From the NCBI RefSeq assembly GCF_008728515.1, contig NC_044983.1, forward strand, positions 132,861,139 through 132,925,138: a stretch of 64,000 bases of DNA, read 5' to 3'. Positions 23,346-34,499 of this stretch are shown one piece after another (position 1 is the first letter of the stretch; each line of letters opens with the position of its first letter). A model generated the notes under the pieces. The model searched no databases and was not told the origin of the DNA. It saw nothing but the letters and a program-made list of their open reading frames with translations. Both the position numbers and the translations under genes were made by a program. Source of the stretch: Papio anubis (Eukaryota > Chordata > Mammalia > Primates > Cercopithecidae).

Positions 23346-23559
23346 AACATTTTCAGTCTCAGTTTTTCTCACCTTGATAGGCTGGGAACTAGGCTCTCCT
23401 GCTGTAAGTTCAGCAAGAGACTCAAATATTTGTGTTTTAGTTTACTCTTCTATAAAATCAAGGTAACTTACATAATTTTTCATAGGGTTGTTAGGAGGAG
23501 CGAAAGAGCTAATATATGCCAAGTATATAAAATATTAAGCACCATTTCAGTATAAGTTA

Positions 23560-23800
23560 TTGAATTAGTCAATTATTTCTAGGTAATAAATAAACCCAAA
23601 ATCTCAATGGCAAACAGCAATAAGCAATTATTCCCCACTCACAAGTATGAAAGTTGGCAGGTGGTTTAATTTGGCTGTGGAACACCTGCTATTGGATCCA
23701 GCCCACAGATCCAGCCCATGTGCTCAGTCTGGAACCCAGACTGTAGATACAGTGTTTACCTAAGCATATTCTTCTCCTAACAAAGGTGGGAAGCTTCTAG
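23560..23800. repeat. Old repeat-like fragment, unassigned
   Basis: The text around 'aatctcaatggcaaacagca' and 'attattccccactcacaagt' resembles the same broad class as 210-740 and 46925-47130. It is too degraded to name. Confidence 0.3.
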
Positions 23801-23809
23801 GTAGATGAG

Positions 23810-24885
23810 TGTAAATACAGGATGCTTGTACGTATTAGGCTCAGGATTGTCACTGGGTCATTTCTATTTTTTACATTGAGCAAGGCAAGGCCAGGGCCAC
23901 AACATGGCAAGTATAACATAGTATTGAGATTGGGGGAGTGGTGGAGTCAGCAGTTCCTGAAAAACTATCTAATTTGCCACTGTAATTGTTGCACATCCCT
24001 ATTTCCCAGGGCTTATACTCCAGCTATACTCTATATAATTTATGAAATTTATTAAAATTATCCATGAGGTACTTTGCATGGGAAATATCCAACATGCTGC
24101 CTGGAGAAGTGTCTCTACTTTACCCATTTAGCCAAGTGTCTTATTGATGGATTTGGATAGATGATTAGATACAGATACAGGTATTAAGAACAGTGCCTGT
24201 CTTGAATAGAGTAGGCTCCCAAGAGATATTGGTAGAATAAATGAAAATTAATGATTTCTGGAAATATGTGTTTGTGACATTTAAAGACAGATGAGTAACA
24301 GAGACTTGGTATAATGTGAAACCAGGCTGCACTGAGATAGTATCTGAGTAACAGACGAGAGACCCCAGAGCAGAAAGCAAGGTAATAGCAGGCACTGTGG
24401 AACACTTCAAAGCCACATCAGTGTGGTTGATACTAAGATAAATCTCTAAAAACATCAGAAGCCTCTCCAGGTTCCATTATTAAGGCTGATGCACACTGAG
24501 ATGCAACACAGCCCATAGGGTGCTAACAAAGGAAAAAGAGACATTGAAAACCAGGCCATATCAAGATAGATTTTTATTATGGAGAGTTGAACATAAAATA
24601 CAAACCATAGCTCAAAGGGGCTCAATATAGCCAAGCCCCAAACTAGTGGTGGCGAGGGATAATAGGAGGGCAAGAAAATAAGATTGAGATCAAAGCAGGT
24701 CACAAGCAAGTCAGGGTGTCAATGTGAGTACATCACATAAGAGTAAGTGCAAGAACCGTAAGAGAATGCTAGAGGCCAAGTCCCTCCCATCCACAGGGAT
24801 GTAATATAACTGATAGCATGGCATCAAGAGAAGGCCTGAGAGCCATAGGAATTAAGTACAGACGGGAAACAAGAGGGTAACAACT
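23810..24885. other. No gene or clear repeat seen
   Basis: No coding pattern is convincing. Overlapping minus-strand frames at 24165-24709 lack any recognised domain. Confidence 0.5.
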
Positions 24886-24889
24886 TCCT

Positions 24890-25060
24890 AACATTTCTGC
24901 CATTTATTGTGAGTCCGTGATGTGCCAGGCAATGACAAAAGGACTTTGCATGTATTATCCTACAGTAGTCACATAACAGCCCCCATGAAGTGTATGTTCT
25001 TTGTTCCCACCATGTTACAGATGAGATACACAGGCTCAGGGGGTTTCAGAAATGTTACGG
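24890..25060 (+). mobile_element. MIR SINE
   Basis: A good MIR core: 'gatgtgccaggcaatgacaa', 'actttgcatgtattatccta', 'tgttacagatgagatacaca', 'ggctcaggg'. Confidence 0.8.
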
Positions 25061-26385
25061 TTCTATTCCTAGGAGTAGTGCAGCTGGGGGTAGATTAAGA
25101 TATCGGAGTCCTGTTGGTGCTGGCGATAAAAATGCCCCAGTAATGCATTCACTTGGCAATGTCCGTGGAAGGATCCCATGACTTGGTGGGCATGTGTGTG
25201 TCTAGGTCCCATCCACAAGCTACCAGTAGGATAACTCCACTTATTTTAACTCGTCCTTAGTGAATCTTTTATCTATACTTTTATTTTCCACCCGAGCTTT
25301 GGAAGGGGTGTCCTGAACTGGCTAACTGCAAACGTTTGGAACCCACTGTTAAAAGACACTTAGGAAAAGTAATATCTAATTTCTGACATGAGCCATCTTT
25401 GCTGTTAGGTGAGTAATGTGCCCAACCCCATGAGTGGTAATCAAAGAACTTTTTTCCCCCTCCACTGGAAGTGATGTCAGTGGAATTCGAAAAAGATACA
25501 TTGTTCATCTTTATAAGAAATGTGTGAGTTTGCTGATACGCTCCCTTAAAAAACTACCAAGAGAAAATTATCTGTTTATTATTCATGTGTATCTTTTCAA
25601 TTCACTTGACCCCATTTTATATTACCAGAATCTCAGACATCAGTTAATGACTGAGTAGTATATTCCTAATGTGATCTTTCAGGATAATTAGTCTCTGTAT
25701 TTTTCCTACAACAGTGTTCTAATATGAAAAGTTGATTTTGTTGGGTTTTAAACATACAAAAGGTTAAAGACATAAACTGTAAATTATCTATAAAAGGTAA
25801 AAGTCTGAGTGATGCTCTAATTAAAAATAGCCTATTGGGTCTGAATATCTTTTTTCACTTCAGAATCTTTTTTTTCCTTCTTCAGACAAGTCTGTTTTGC
25901 CAGTATTAAGTAGTAGTAATAATAATATTATTATTATAATAAAGAGAATATCAGCATGTAATTATAAAATACCTGATGCAGACTATCATTTGAAATTAAC
26001 TGCCCCAGGGGCCTCAAGCAATTTAACTGAGCTACTGTTGATATTGGAAATTCGACCTTTTTATTAGTGATTGACAACCTGATTCTAGAGAGTGTAAAAT
26101 TTATAGATTCCATTGCAAATTACATTACCTCAATTCTCCAAGGGACAGGGAAAAAAAAAGTAAGGCCTCTGTAGTTTCATGGTACAGTGGATAATAAGAA
26201 ATTCCACTTTATATATTCCCCAATCTGAAAGGAAGTAGGTCCTCAAATTCAATGCTCCCATTGCTGTGTGCTGTGTGGTTGAGGTGGTGTGTATCCTCAG
26301 GATTTATCCCAACTTCTAGAGGACATGGGCAGGAAAAACTCCCTTTAAATCTCCAAGTTTGTCAATTCTTGAGAACTTAGCCCAA
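25061..26385. other. No gene; short (TAA)/(ATT) tract near 25910-25940
   Basis: AT-rich sequence. The 'agtagtaataataatatta' stretch is a short self-complementary trinucleotide run. Nothing else stands out. Confidence 0.5.
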
Positions 26386-26387
26386 CT

Positions 26388-26456
26388 TTCTTTTCCTTTC
26401 CTTTCCTTCTTTTTCTTTTCTTCCTTTCTTCTTTCTTTCTTCTTTTTCTTTTTTCT
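26388..26456 (+). repeat. Polypyrimidine (TTTCC/TTTC) tract
   Basis: About 70 bases are almost entirely C and T in TTTCC, TTCTTT and TTTTC units, with a near mirror-symmetric appearance. Confidence 0.93.
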
Positions 26457-26532
26457 GGAAACCTTCCATAATAAGCCAACTTACACATGATCCCTGTATT
26501 TTCTCAAAACCTTTTGTATCTATCTATTCCTC

Positions 26533-27045
26533 TATGCATCAGTCAGGGCTCAACCAGAGAAGCAGAGCCAGTAGGATCTACAAACCGGACTTGTTACAAA
26601 TAACTGGCTCATGCAGTTGTAAGCTACATAGACTCTGGCTGCGTCTCCATGCCTGATGTTGGAATATGAAGCCCATGAGGTAGGAAATTAAGAAGGGAGT
26701 ATTAGGAGCAGCCTGTAACCTAAGAAAGATGAGCTGGAATTTCACAAGGACAGACTGAGTCCTTTGCCTGTTCTTGTTGTCTCTGACCCTGGTGAATGGG
26801 TTTCCTACAAAAACTAAGCCCTTTGTCGCAGAGCTGAACACACACACATTTGACTCAAGAACCCTAAAAACTAAAGTAGAGATCAGGGAACATAAAGAAA
26901 TTGTAGGATCAGAGGCTGCTTCATGTCAACGAGGTGAGTCAGCAGATCGGGAACGATGTGTGTCAGCTATAAAACCGCTAATGCCTTTCTTCTGCCCTCC
27001 AAATCCTGCAGGCATCTTCCTTGTGCTCCATTCTTACAGAAGCAT
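26533..27045. repeat. Old interspersed repeat, unassigned (second copy of the 8.7-9.7 kb family)
   Basis: It begins 'atcagtcagggctcaaccag' followed by 'agaagcagagccagtaggat', and contains 'gctgcttcatgtcaacgagg' and 'gagtcagcagatc'. These align in order with 8735-9680. Confidence 0.45.
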
Positions 27046-28830
27046 ACAAGGATAAGAATTCTCTAAATGTAGGTCAGTCTAGTCAAGATGGGCACATTAC
27101 AAGACCATTCTGTTGTGTCCAGAAATTTCTCCAAAACACAGGGGCTTAAAATTATAAAATAATAGTAGTAACTGACACATATTATCATTTTTCTTGAATT
27201 TATGGGTTAGTGGTCTATTCTGGTTTGAGATAGCTTCTCTGGAGCTGGATTATCTATGATGTTCTTACGTGCCTTGGGTCTATGCTGAGGTGGTGGTCAG
27301 TTGGGGCATAAAAAGTAAACCTGCAAGAATTCTTGAACTTTATGATGAGCTTATGGTTAATAGTGGCATTTTTGCAGTGAATCTGTAGAATAGAGAAAAT
27401 GAGTAAATCTACTGATGCTCTTGGAACCAGGTTTCTAACTCTGGGAAAAAAAGATATACAAATAAGGGAGGAAAAAAGATATACAAATAAGGGAGGGAAA
27501 AATGTGAGGAAGAGTGCACTTATTTAGATTTGATTTGAAACTCTAAGACATCTCTGTAGCAATAGGCCTACTGAGCACCCACGTATTGATTTCTAATTAT
27601 TATTTACCATGAAAATGAATGAGAACATTTTAGAGAAATGGGTGATTTCAGATTTGTGGTAAGAAATAATATAAGATAAGCCTAGGACATTTTGTGCCAG
27701 AAAGTACAGAAGCTATTGAAAACTAATAGAAACATGTCAAGTAGATTGAAACTACTTTGAAATTCAAACCCCAGTCTAATATAAAACAATTTAAAAATTA
27801 ATAATGATAATCATAATGCAGTTATAATTAAAATATTATACTATATTGAATTTTAAAACCTAGAAATTCATACACATACTTAAGCAATAGGATGAGGGTT
27901 AGGAAAAGGGAATCTCATCTTTACAAGAGAATGACAGCTTGTAAATGAAGAAAGAGTCAGAATTGGAAAATCATCTCACATTGATTATATAACAGCACTC
28001 TGTGAAGATGCATGCTCTTTTGTTTCAGAAACTGATTTATCTAAGTAATGCAAGTAGCCGAAATGTATTGGATTTTGAACCAGAAGACTGTTGTACAAGG
28101 GAGAGTTTTGCAAATTATTGGCTCTATAAATTTACACTGGTTAGATAATTTCTATGAGCTCAGTTACCATAGCTACATTCAATCACTAGTAATACTTATC
28201 TCATCATTGCTAGCTGTTTTAAATGAGATGATGAATGTAAAGTAATAGATAAATATAACCTATTATTTATAAGGACCACAAGCATCAAATTAAGAGACTA
28301 TAAATGAAGCATTAGTCCATGAATAAAGCTTCACAATAACTCGAGTACTCAGGAGAAATCAGTACAGAGTAATTAGAAGTGTTTTGTTCCTTTATTCTCC
28401 AATGTCCCTTGATTTTCCCTTTTGTTCATTTCCCGATTCACTTTTATAAACAACCCTGAATTGTATGGCATTATGAAATGTATACCATTAGAAAAAGTCG
28501 GTCTGAGAACACACATAGGCAGTTCTTTCTTTTTCTTCTTCACTATGGCAATTTCTACTTAGGCATTGAGAAATATATTACTGGGGAAGATTCTGCTGAT
28601 ATCAGGCTTTCTACACAGGCAAGGTGGCACTGTGCAAATCACTAGTCTCTTGCAGCCAACCAGAAGGTCCTGATTGCCAACAGTGATAAATGAACCCATA
28701 TCAAGCCTTCCATGCTTGTTTCAAAGAGCCAAGCATTTCTATTTCTCTTTTCTTGGCCAATGTTTGTTTCTGGCAAGGAAATGCAGTGGCAGAGGTTTTT
28801 ATCTTTTTTCAATGAAACTCATGCTTAGAT
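27046..28830. other. No gene seen; possible old repeat near 27110-27400
   Basis: AT-rich. Wording near 27120-27300 vaguely resembles the unassigned class at 210-740. The remainder shows nothing I can support. Confidence 0.45.
27446..27496 (+). repeat. 25-bp tandem duplication
   Basis: The unit containing 'agatatacaaataagggagg' occurs twice with a 25-base period and almost no divergence, so it is a recent local duplication. Confidence 0.93.
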
Positions 28831-28834
28831 TTAA

Positions 28835-29100
28835 CTTTATTTTATTTTATTTTTTTATTGATACATAATAGATGTATATATTTTGGAAAGGACATGTGAT
28901 AATATAATACACTCACATAATCAAATCAGGGAAATAGAGATATTCGTCACCTTAAATATTTATTTTTCCAAGCTAGGAACATTTGAATTCTTCTCTTCTA
29001 GTTATTTTGAAATGTACAATAGATTTCCCTTGCAATTTATTTATTTCTGACACTTACTTGTGGTTCAGAAACATATATTGCCACTTCAACATCAATATTA
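28835..29100 (-). mobile_element. Old L1 3'-end fragment
   Basis: 'tattgatacataatagatgt', 'atgtgataatataatacact' and 'aaatcagggaaatagagata' match the minus-strand 3' end of old L1M-type elements. Confidence 0.55.
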
Positions 29101-29536
29101 GAAATTTTGAGGATCAACAACATCCAGCAACTAGAGAGAATGCAATTAGAGGGAAAAGGTGTCTTTGTTATGCCTCAATATTTCAATAATAAAGGAGAGA
29201 ACAAAATAACTGAGTCCAATCTGTTCCCCTCCAGTTGTATAACATACAATTGTATTTCAGGGGAACACATTACAACCATACACACTGAGCTGTTGAAAAT
29301 TAATCTTCTTATTGCTGGGACTATTTACAATGAACAAAGAATTTTTAAACGCTGATGTTCTGTTTGAAAATTTATCTCGATTTTATCAAAACTGATCTAT
29401 ATAGGAGCTCTTATGAAAGATGAATCAAGGAGATATTCATGTTAACTTTGGTGACTTCCATTGACTTGGAAGGTGACAGAGAGTTCTCTGCCTCAAAGAC
29501 ATTTTCCACAAATACTCTTAAAAGGCTCATCTTTTT
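29101..29536. other. No gene or clear repeat seen
   Basis: AT-rich DNA up to the Alu target-site duplication. Confidence 0.5.
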
Positions 29537-29551
29537 AAAAACACTGATTTT

Positions 29552-29853
29552 GGGCCGTGCGCGGTGGCTCACGCCTGTAATCCCAGCACTTTGGGAGGCC
29601 AAGACGGGCGGATCATGAGGTCAGGAGATCGAGACCATCCTGGCTAACACGGTGAAATCCCGTCTCTACTAAAAAATACAAAAACTAGCCAGGCGAGGTG
29701 GCGGGCGCCTGTAGTCCCAGCTACTCGGGAGGCTGAGGCAGGAGAATGGCGTAAACCTGGGAGGCAGAGCTTGCAGTGAGCTGAGATCCGGCCACTGCAC
29801 TCCAGCCTGGGCGACAGAGCGAGACTCTGTCTCAAAAAAAAACACAAAAAACA
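29552..29853 (+). mobile_element. Young AluY, Old World monkey type
   Basis: A full-length, little-diverged Alu with many CpGs retained. The variants 'gatccggccactgcac' and 'ggcgaggtggcgggcgcctg' differ from human AluY and match what I know of cercopithecid AluY lineages. Target-site duplications 'aaaaacactgatttt' and 'aaaaacactggtttt' flank it (29537-29551 and about 29854-29868). The tail is an A/C-interrupted poly-A. Confidence 0.97.
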
Positions 29854-29869
29854 AAAAACACTGGTTTTG

Positions 29870-30278
29870 TTGTACAATTTAATTCAGATTTCAGCTGGAC
29901 ATTCTTGCCTTCCCATTTCATGCTAAAGTAACCCACGTGTTGCTCCGGCTTAGCTTTTGAAATATATCACTACAGACAACTCCTATTAAGTTAGTCATTG
30001 CTGTTAGACTGATATGTCAACTCGGCTTCTATTTATAAACATCCTATTTATAAAGTCTGCTTTACCTATAATAAACCCCAACTTACTATATGTCAAATAT
30101 TATACATTAATAATTTTAATGTCTATAATGACTCTACAAAATAGCTGCTATTATTACGTTTTGTATACGTGAGAAAGAAGAGCTAACCCCTGGCAAAGCG
30201 GGGGTTGAAACCCCAGCTGACTATCCTGTAGGAGTTGCATGTTACCCACTGCAGTGCTCCTTTAGAAAGGTCATCTGC
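29870..30278. other. No gene seen; possible weak MIR-like text near 30090-30260
   Basis: A faint MIR-like order ('taataattttaatgtctat', 'gtgagaaagaagagctaacc') is present but too degraded to call. Confidence 0.35.
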
Positions 30279-30280
30279 TT

Positions 30281-30503
30281 TGAGAACAGCCTGGCCAGTA
30301 TGCTGAAACCCCGTCTCTACTAAAAATACAAAAATGTACCCAGGTGTGGTGGCTTGCACCTGTAATCCCAGCTACTCAGGAGGCTGAAACAGGAGAATTG
30401 CTTGAACCCAGGAGGCGGAGGTTGCAGTGGACAGAGATCGCACCACTGCACTCCAGCCTGGGCGACAGAGCCAGAGTCCGCCTCCTCCGTCTAAAAAAAA
30501 AAA
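30281..30503 (+). mobile_element. 5'-truncated Alu
   Basis: It starts in the left monomer at 'gagaacagcctggccag' and runs through 'tgtaatcccagctactcagg' to an A-rich tail. The left half of the first monomer is missing. Confidence 0.95.
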
Positions 30504-31195
30504 GTAAGAAAGAAAAAGAAAAAAGAATGAAAATTCTGGCTATGCATTTTAGGGGCTGGTGATCCAGGATAAGAAGTTACTTTATACAACTAAGGTGGTT
30601 GTCTGTAAAAAGAAAATGATAACAACTTCTTGTCTTCTATAGGGTATGATGTGAGAATCAAATGAGACAATCTATGTGAAATTGCTTTAAAGAGTTCAAA
30701 ACCATAGGCTTTAAAATTACCCTTGTCATTAACATGACTTGTATAATTAGCATTATTGCTCCTTATGCCTCTGACAAAATGATTTTACTGAGAATATATA
30801 ACACTTTTTCATATTGTTATTATTATACTGTTCATTTATTTCCCTATTATATAATGCATTGATTCATTTAGCATTATGTTTTTTTGAGCTGCCAGCCATG
30901 AGATTTTAGATTCTGAATAAATCATAGTCTTTGACTTTGGGCCTGGGAACTGAGAAGGTTGGAGGGGATGGCTATGTTATACAGAAGCAAATAGAGTACA
31001 GCAAATGTGCTGAAAACAATATTCACATTTTGAAAGCAAAAAAGTAGCTCTGTATTGACAAGACTATGACTTATGACTGATGGGACAAGAGAGTGGAAAG
31101 ATAAAACTTGAATTAGACTGCAAAGGGTATTGTATGTCATAATATGGATTTTCAACTTTGACTTGTGAGAAATGTACAATTAAGGAAACCTTTTA
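30504..31195. other. No gene or clear repeat seen
   Basis: AT-rich. The frame at 30922-31179 (minus) has no recognised domain. Confidence 0.5.
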
Positions 31196-31385
31196 AGTAG
31201 GTATTGCTGGATAGCAACTTCTCCCTTAAACATATTATTGCACTTCTCTAAGCCTCAAGGTCTTCATCTTTAAAACGGAAATGGTGATACCTCCTTTTCA
31301 GAGTTTCTCCAAGAACTAGAGCTAATGCACCTAATGCTTGTGACATCGTGCACATACACACTCAATAAACCCTGGTCACTAATGC
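31196..31385. repeat. Possible MIR-class fragment
   Basis: 'tctctaagcctcaaggtctt' and 'aaaacggaaatggtgatacc' resemble the reverse MIR/MIR3 order (cf. 'CTCAGTTTCCTCATCTGTAAAATGGG'). Confidence 0.45.
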
Positions 31386-31581
31386 CCAGGTAACATAAGA
31401 CTGTTAATTTCTTTTGAGAAGCTCTAAAATAAATTATTCATATAAAGTCAGTCATGTTTATACTTTTAAAACTTGTGTTCATACTTGAGCTTCTTGGATG
31501 GTAAGTGAATGAGCTTTCCTTTCATTTTAGCTGCTCAGTGCAACTATATATTTTGAAATTATATAAATTATATATAAGACT

Positions 31582-31787
31582 AACATAATGAAACCCCATC
31601 CCTACTAAAAATACAAAAAATTAGCCAGGTATGGTGGTTCAGGCCTGTAGTCCCAGCTTCCCAGGAGGCTGAGGCACGAGAATCACTTGAACCTGGGAGG
31701 CGGAGGTTGCAGTGAGCTGAGATCGCATCACTGAACTCCAGCCTGGGTGACAGAGTGAGACCCTGTCTAAATAAATACATAAATAAA
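31582..31787 (+). mobile_element. 5'-truncated Alu
   Basis: It starts at 'aacataatgaaaccccatcc', continues through a recognisable right monomer and ends with 'aaataaatacataaataaaa' in place of pure poly-A. Confidence 0.94.
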
Positions 31788-31799
31788 ATTAACATACTG

Positions 31800-34400
31800 A
31801 AGTTCTAAAAGATGAAAAGCAAAAAGCTTAAGAGACCCCCCAAAAACAGCATGGTACTAGCTTCTCTGGGTATTTGTTTTGTTGCATGTGTTCCACACTT
31901 GAAGCTGAAAAAGTCAGTGACCCAAGAAACATCAATAGGTGCAGACACACAAAAAAGGTCCAATAGCCAAAGGATGAGGAAAAGGGCAGCTCAGCAAGAC
32001 AAAAAAATTTTTGTTCACAATAACAACTCTACTCCATGCAAACACTACTGAAAATACTGTGGCCCCACCACACTTGTACCAGAAAATGCTGAGTGGAAAG
32101 CCTAGGCTTCCACCCTTGTGAGGATATAATTCGTAAATCCCACATTCTCTCTCCTGGATGATGTAACAGAAGGTCAAGTAGAGAGCTCAGACTTACTTTC
32201 ATCTCTTCTGGGTAAGAACCACCCTACCACAGTATCAGAGGAGACCATGTTCCAAGCCTGGACTTCCATCATTATCCAGAAGTAGCAAAGCTCCCTTCTC
32301 CCTACCTGTTGGGCTGATGTCAGAGGAGGCCTAGCAGAGTCAGGACTTTTACACCGTCCAGTGCTAGTGAGGCACACGTACCCTTCGTATGTCAGTGGAG
32401 GTCATTTCAGGAATAGCAAGGAGGTACTCCTGTCCCTCCAAGCCCTGATAGTATCAGTGAGGGATACTGCGGAGCTACAGTTTCAACCTCCACCCAGCAT
32501 TAAAGGAGAGCTTCTCATTGACTTTGGAGCCAATAAAGGCCAAATGGAAAACTTGGACATCTCCCCCATCTGGCAGCACCACCACTTTCCTTATAGGAAT
32601 GATATCAGAAGAAGTCAGCTAGAATAAAATATTTAAATTAAGATCCAGAATCTTCTTAGTAAAATGGTAAGGTTTCAATAAAAAATTATTCATCATATCA
32701 AGAACCAGAAAAATCTTAACTTGAGTAAAAAAAGACAATCAACAGATGGCCACATCAACATGACAAACATTTGGAATTATGTAACAAAAATATTCTGAAA
32801 TAATGAAAGGATAAAGAAAATAATTAGTGACCTTAAATTGAAAACAATCAAAAGTATCCAATCTGAACATCAAAGAGAAAAAAAGAAGAAAAATATAAAC
32901 ATAGTCTCAGAGCCTTGTGAGATTATAACAAATGATCTTACATTCATGTATTCAGAGAATAAACAGACTGGGAGGGGAGCTTAAAAGGAGTTCAAATGAA
33001 TAACAGCTGATTTGCTAAAGAAATACATCATCATATTTGTGAAGCTGGACAAACCCCAAACTTGAAACACTCAAAGAAATCCACATCAAGAGACATCATA
33101 GACAAGCCTCCATAATCTAAACACACAAGGAATATTGTGGAATCAGTGAAACATTAATGACACTTTACCTATAGGAAAAATTAAATTACAGAAGATACTC
33201 ATTGCAAACAAGATAACAATGGAAACCTAAATAAAGTGGCAGAACATTTTATAAGTGTTGAAAAAAGAGAAATGTCAAGTTACAATCCTGCATCTAGCAA
33301 AAGTATCCATAAAGAATAAAGGAGAAATTAAGATATATTTAGGTAAAGGAAAACTAAGATGTCATCATCAGACTTAACTATAAAAGTTAACTAAAGGAAG
33401 TTTTCTAAACAGAAAGAAAAAAGAGAAATCTTCAAACATCAGGAAAAAAAGAAGAAACACAGGAAGCAAAAGCATAGGTAAATATAATAGACTTTTCCTC
33501 TTGGGTTTTCTCAGTTACTTTGATGGTGTATGCAAAAATGGTAACGCTGTCTGAGGTAGTTATAAATATTATAGAGAAAATATTTTCAAGGATTGCATTA
33601 TAAACAGGGGAGAATAGATGGACATTAAGACAGATAGTGCTGTATTTTAATACCTCACTTGAAATGGTAAAATGTCAACAACATGAGCATGCCAATACAT
33701 TGTGCATATATAATTTAATAACTAGAATAACCATTAAAAAAACTACACACTAAAAAATAAAAACTTTGACATTCTGGTAGATTAAACATAGCCACAGATT
33801 CCTTGCAGTTTCTCTCATAAAGAGGTAGAATCCATTTTCCTTATCCTTATATCTGAACTGTCCTTATTTGTGGCATGTTTAATCAATAGAATAAGGTGGA
33901 AATTGCATTGTGTGAACTCAGTAGCCAAGGCCTCTAGAGCTTCCATTTTTGCCCTCTTGGAATGCTGCCAAGGGACCACCATGTGGAGAAACCCAGGATG
34001 AAAGATCACATGGATGAGAGGCCAGCCACCCAGCAGTCCTAGCTGAGCTGAGGCCGCAGCCCCCCTGTCCTCTGATGGCAACTGCTGGAATAAACACAGT
34101 GAGGCCAGCAGAGAAATCACCCAGTCCGCTCATAGAAGACTGAGAAATAATAACTGAGAAGCAATAAAATGTAGTTGCTTTTAAAAAATTCTATACAAAG
34201 GGATGTACTCAAAAACACCATCAATAAATCAAAATAAAATTTATTTTTAAAAGTTCAAGTAAACCAAAGGATGATGAAGAAAGAAAAAAAGAAAGCCACC
34301 TAGCTCAGAAAAAATAACAACAAAAAAGATGAACTAAACTCTAACATATAAACCTGTATAAAAATGTAAGCAATCTCAATCACTTTATATTAATGATGTT
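31800..34400 (+). mobile_element. Ancient L1M 5'UTR/early region
   Basis: Wording such as 'gtaaggtttcaataaaaaat', 'agtggcagaacattttataa', 'aggaaaactaagatgtcatc', 'ttctaaacagaaagaaaaaa' and 'tcaaaaacaccatcaataaa' is characteristic of the long 5' part of old L1M (HAL1-related) elements. Balanced-composition DNA at 32000-32600 fits the old 5'UTR. It is interrupted by LTR-like sequence at 33770-34150. No long frame survives. Confidence 0.55.
33770..34150. repeat. LTR-like insertion inside old L1, unassigned
   Basis: The L1-like text stops near 33770 and resumes near 34160. The insert has 'tcttggaatgctgccaaggg' and 'accaccatgtggagaaaccc', which resemble a family of mammalian LTR repeats with '(C)TTGGAATGC' and 'ACCATG' blocks. 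Boundaries are approximate. Confidence 0.4.
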
Positions 34401-34499
34401 TGAATGATAATATTTTGGCCATGCATAGTTAAATAAAAGGTAGTATTAACTTAAATATATTAGTAAATATATTTAATTAATATGTAAAAATTATATAAA

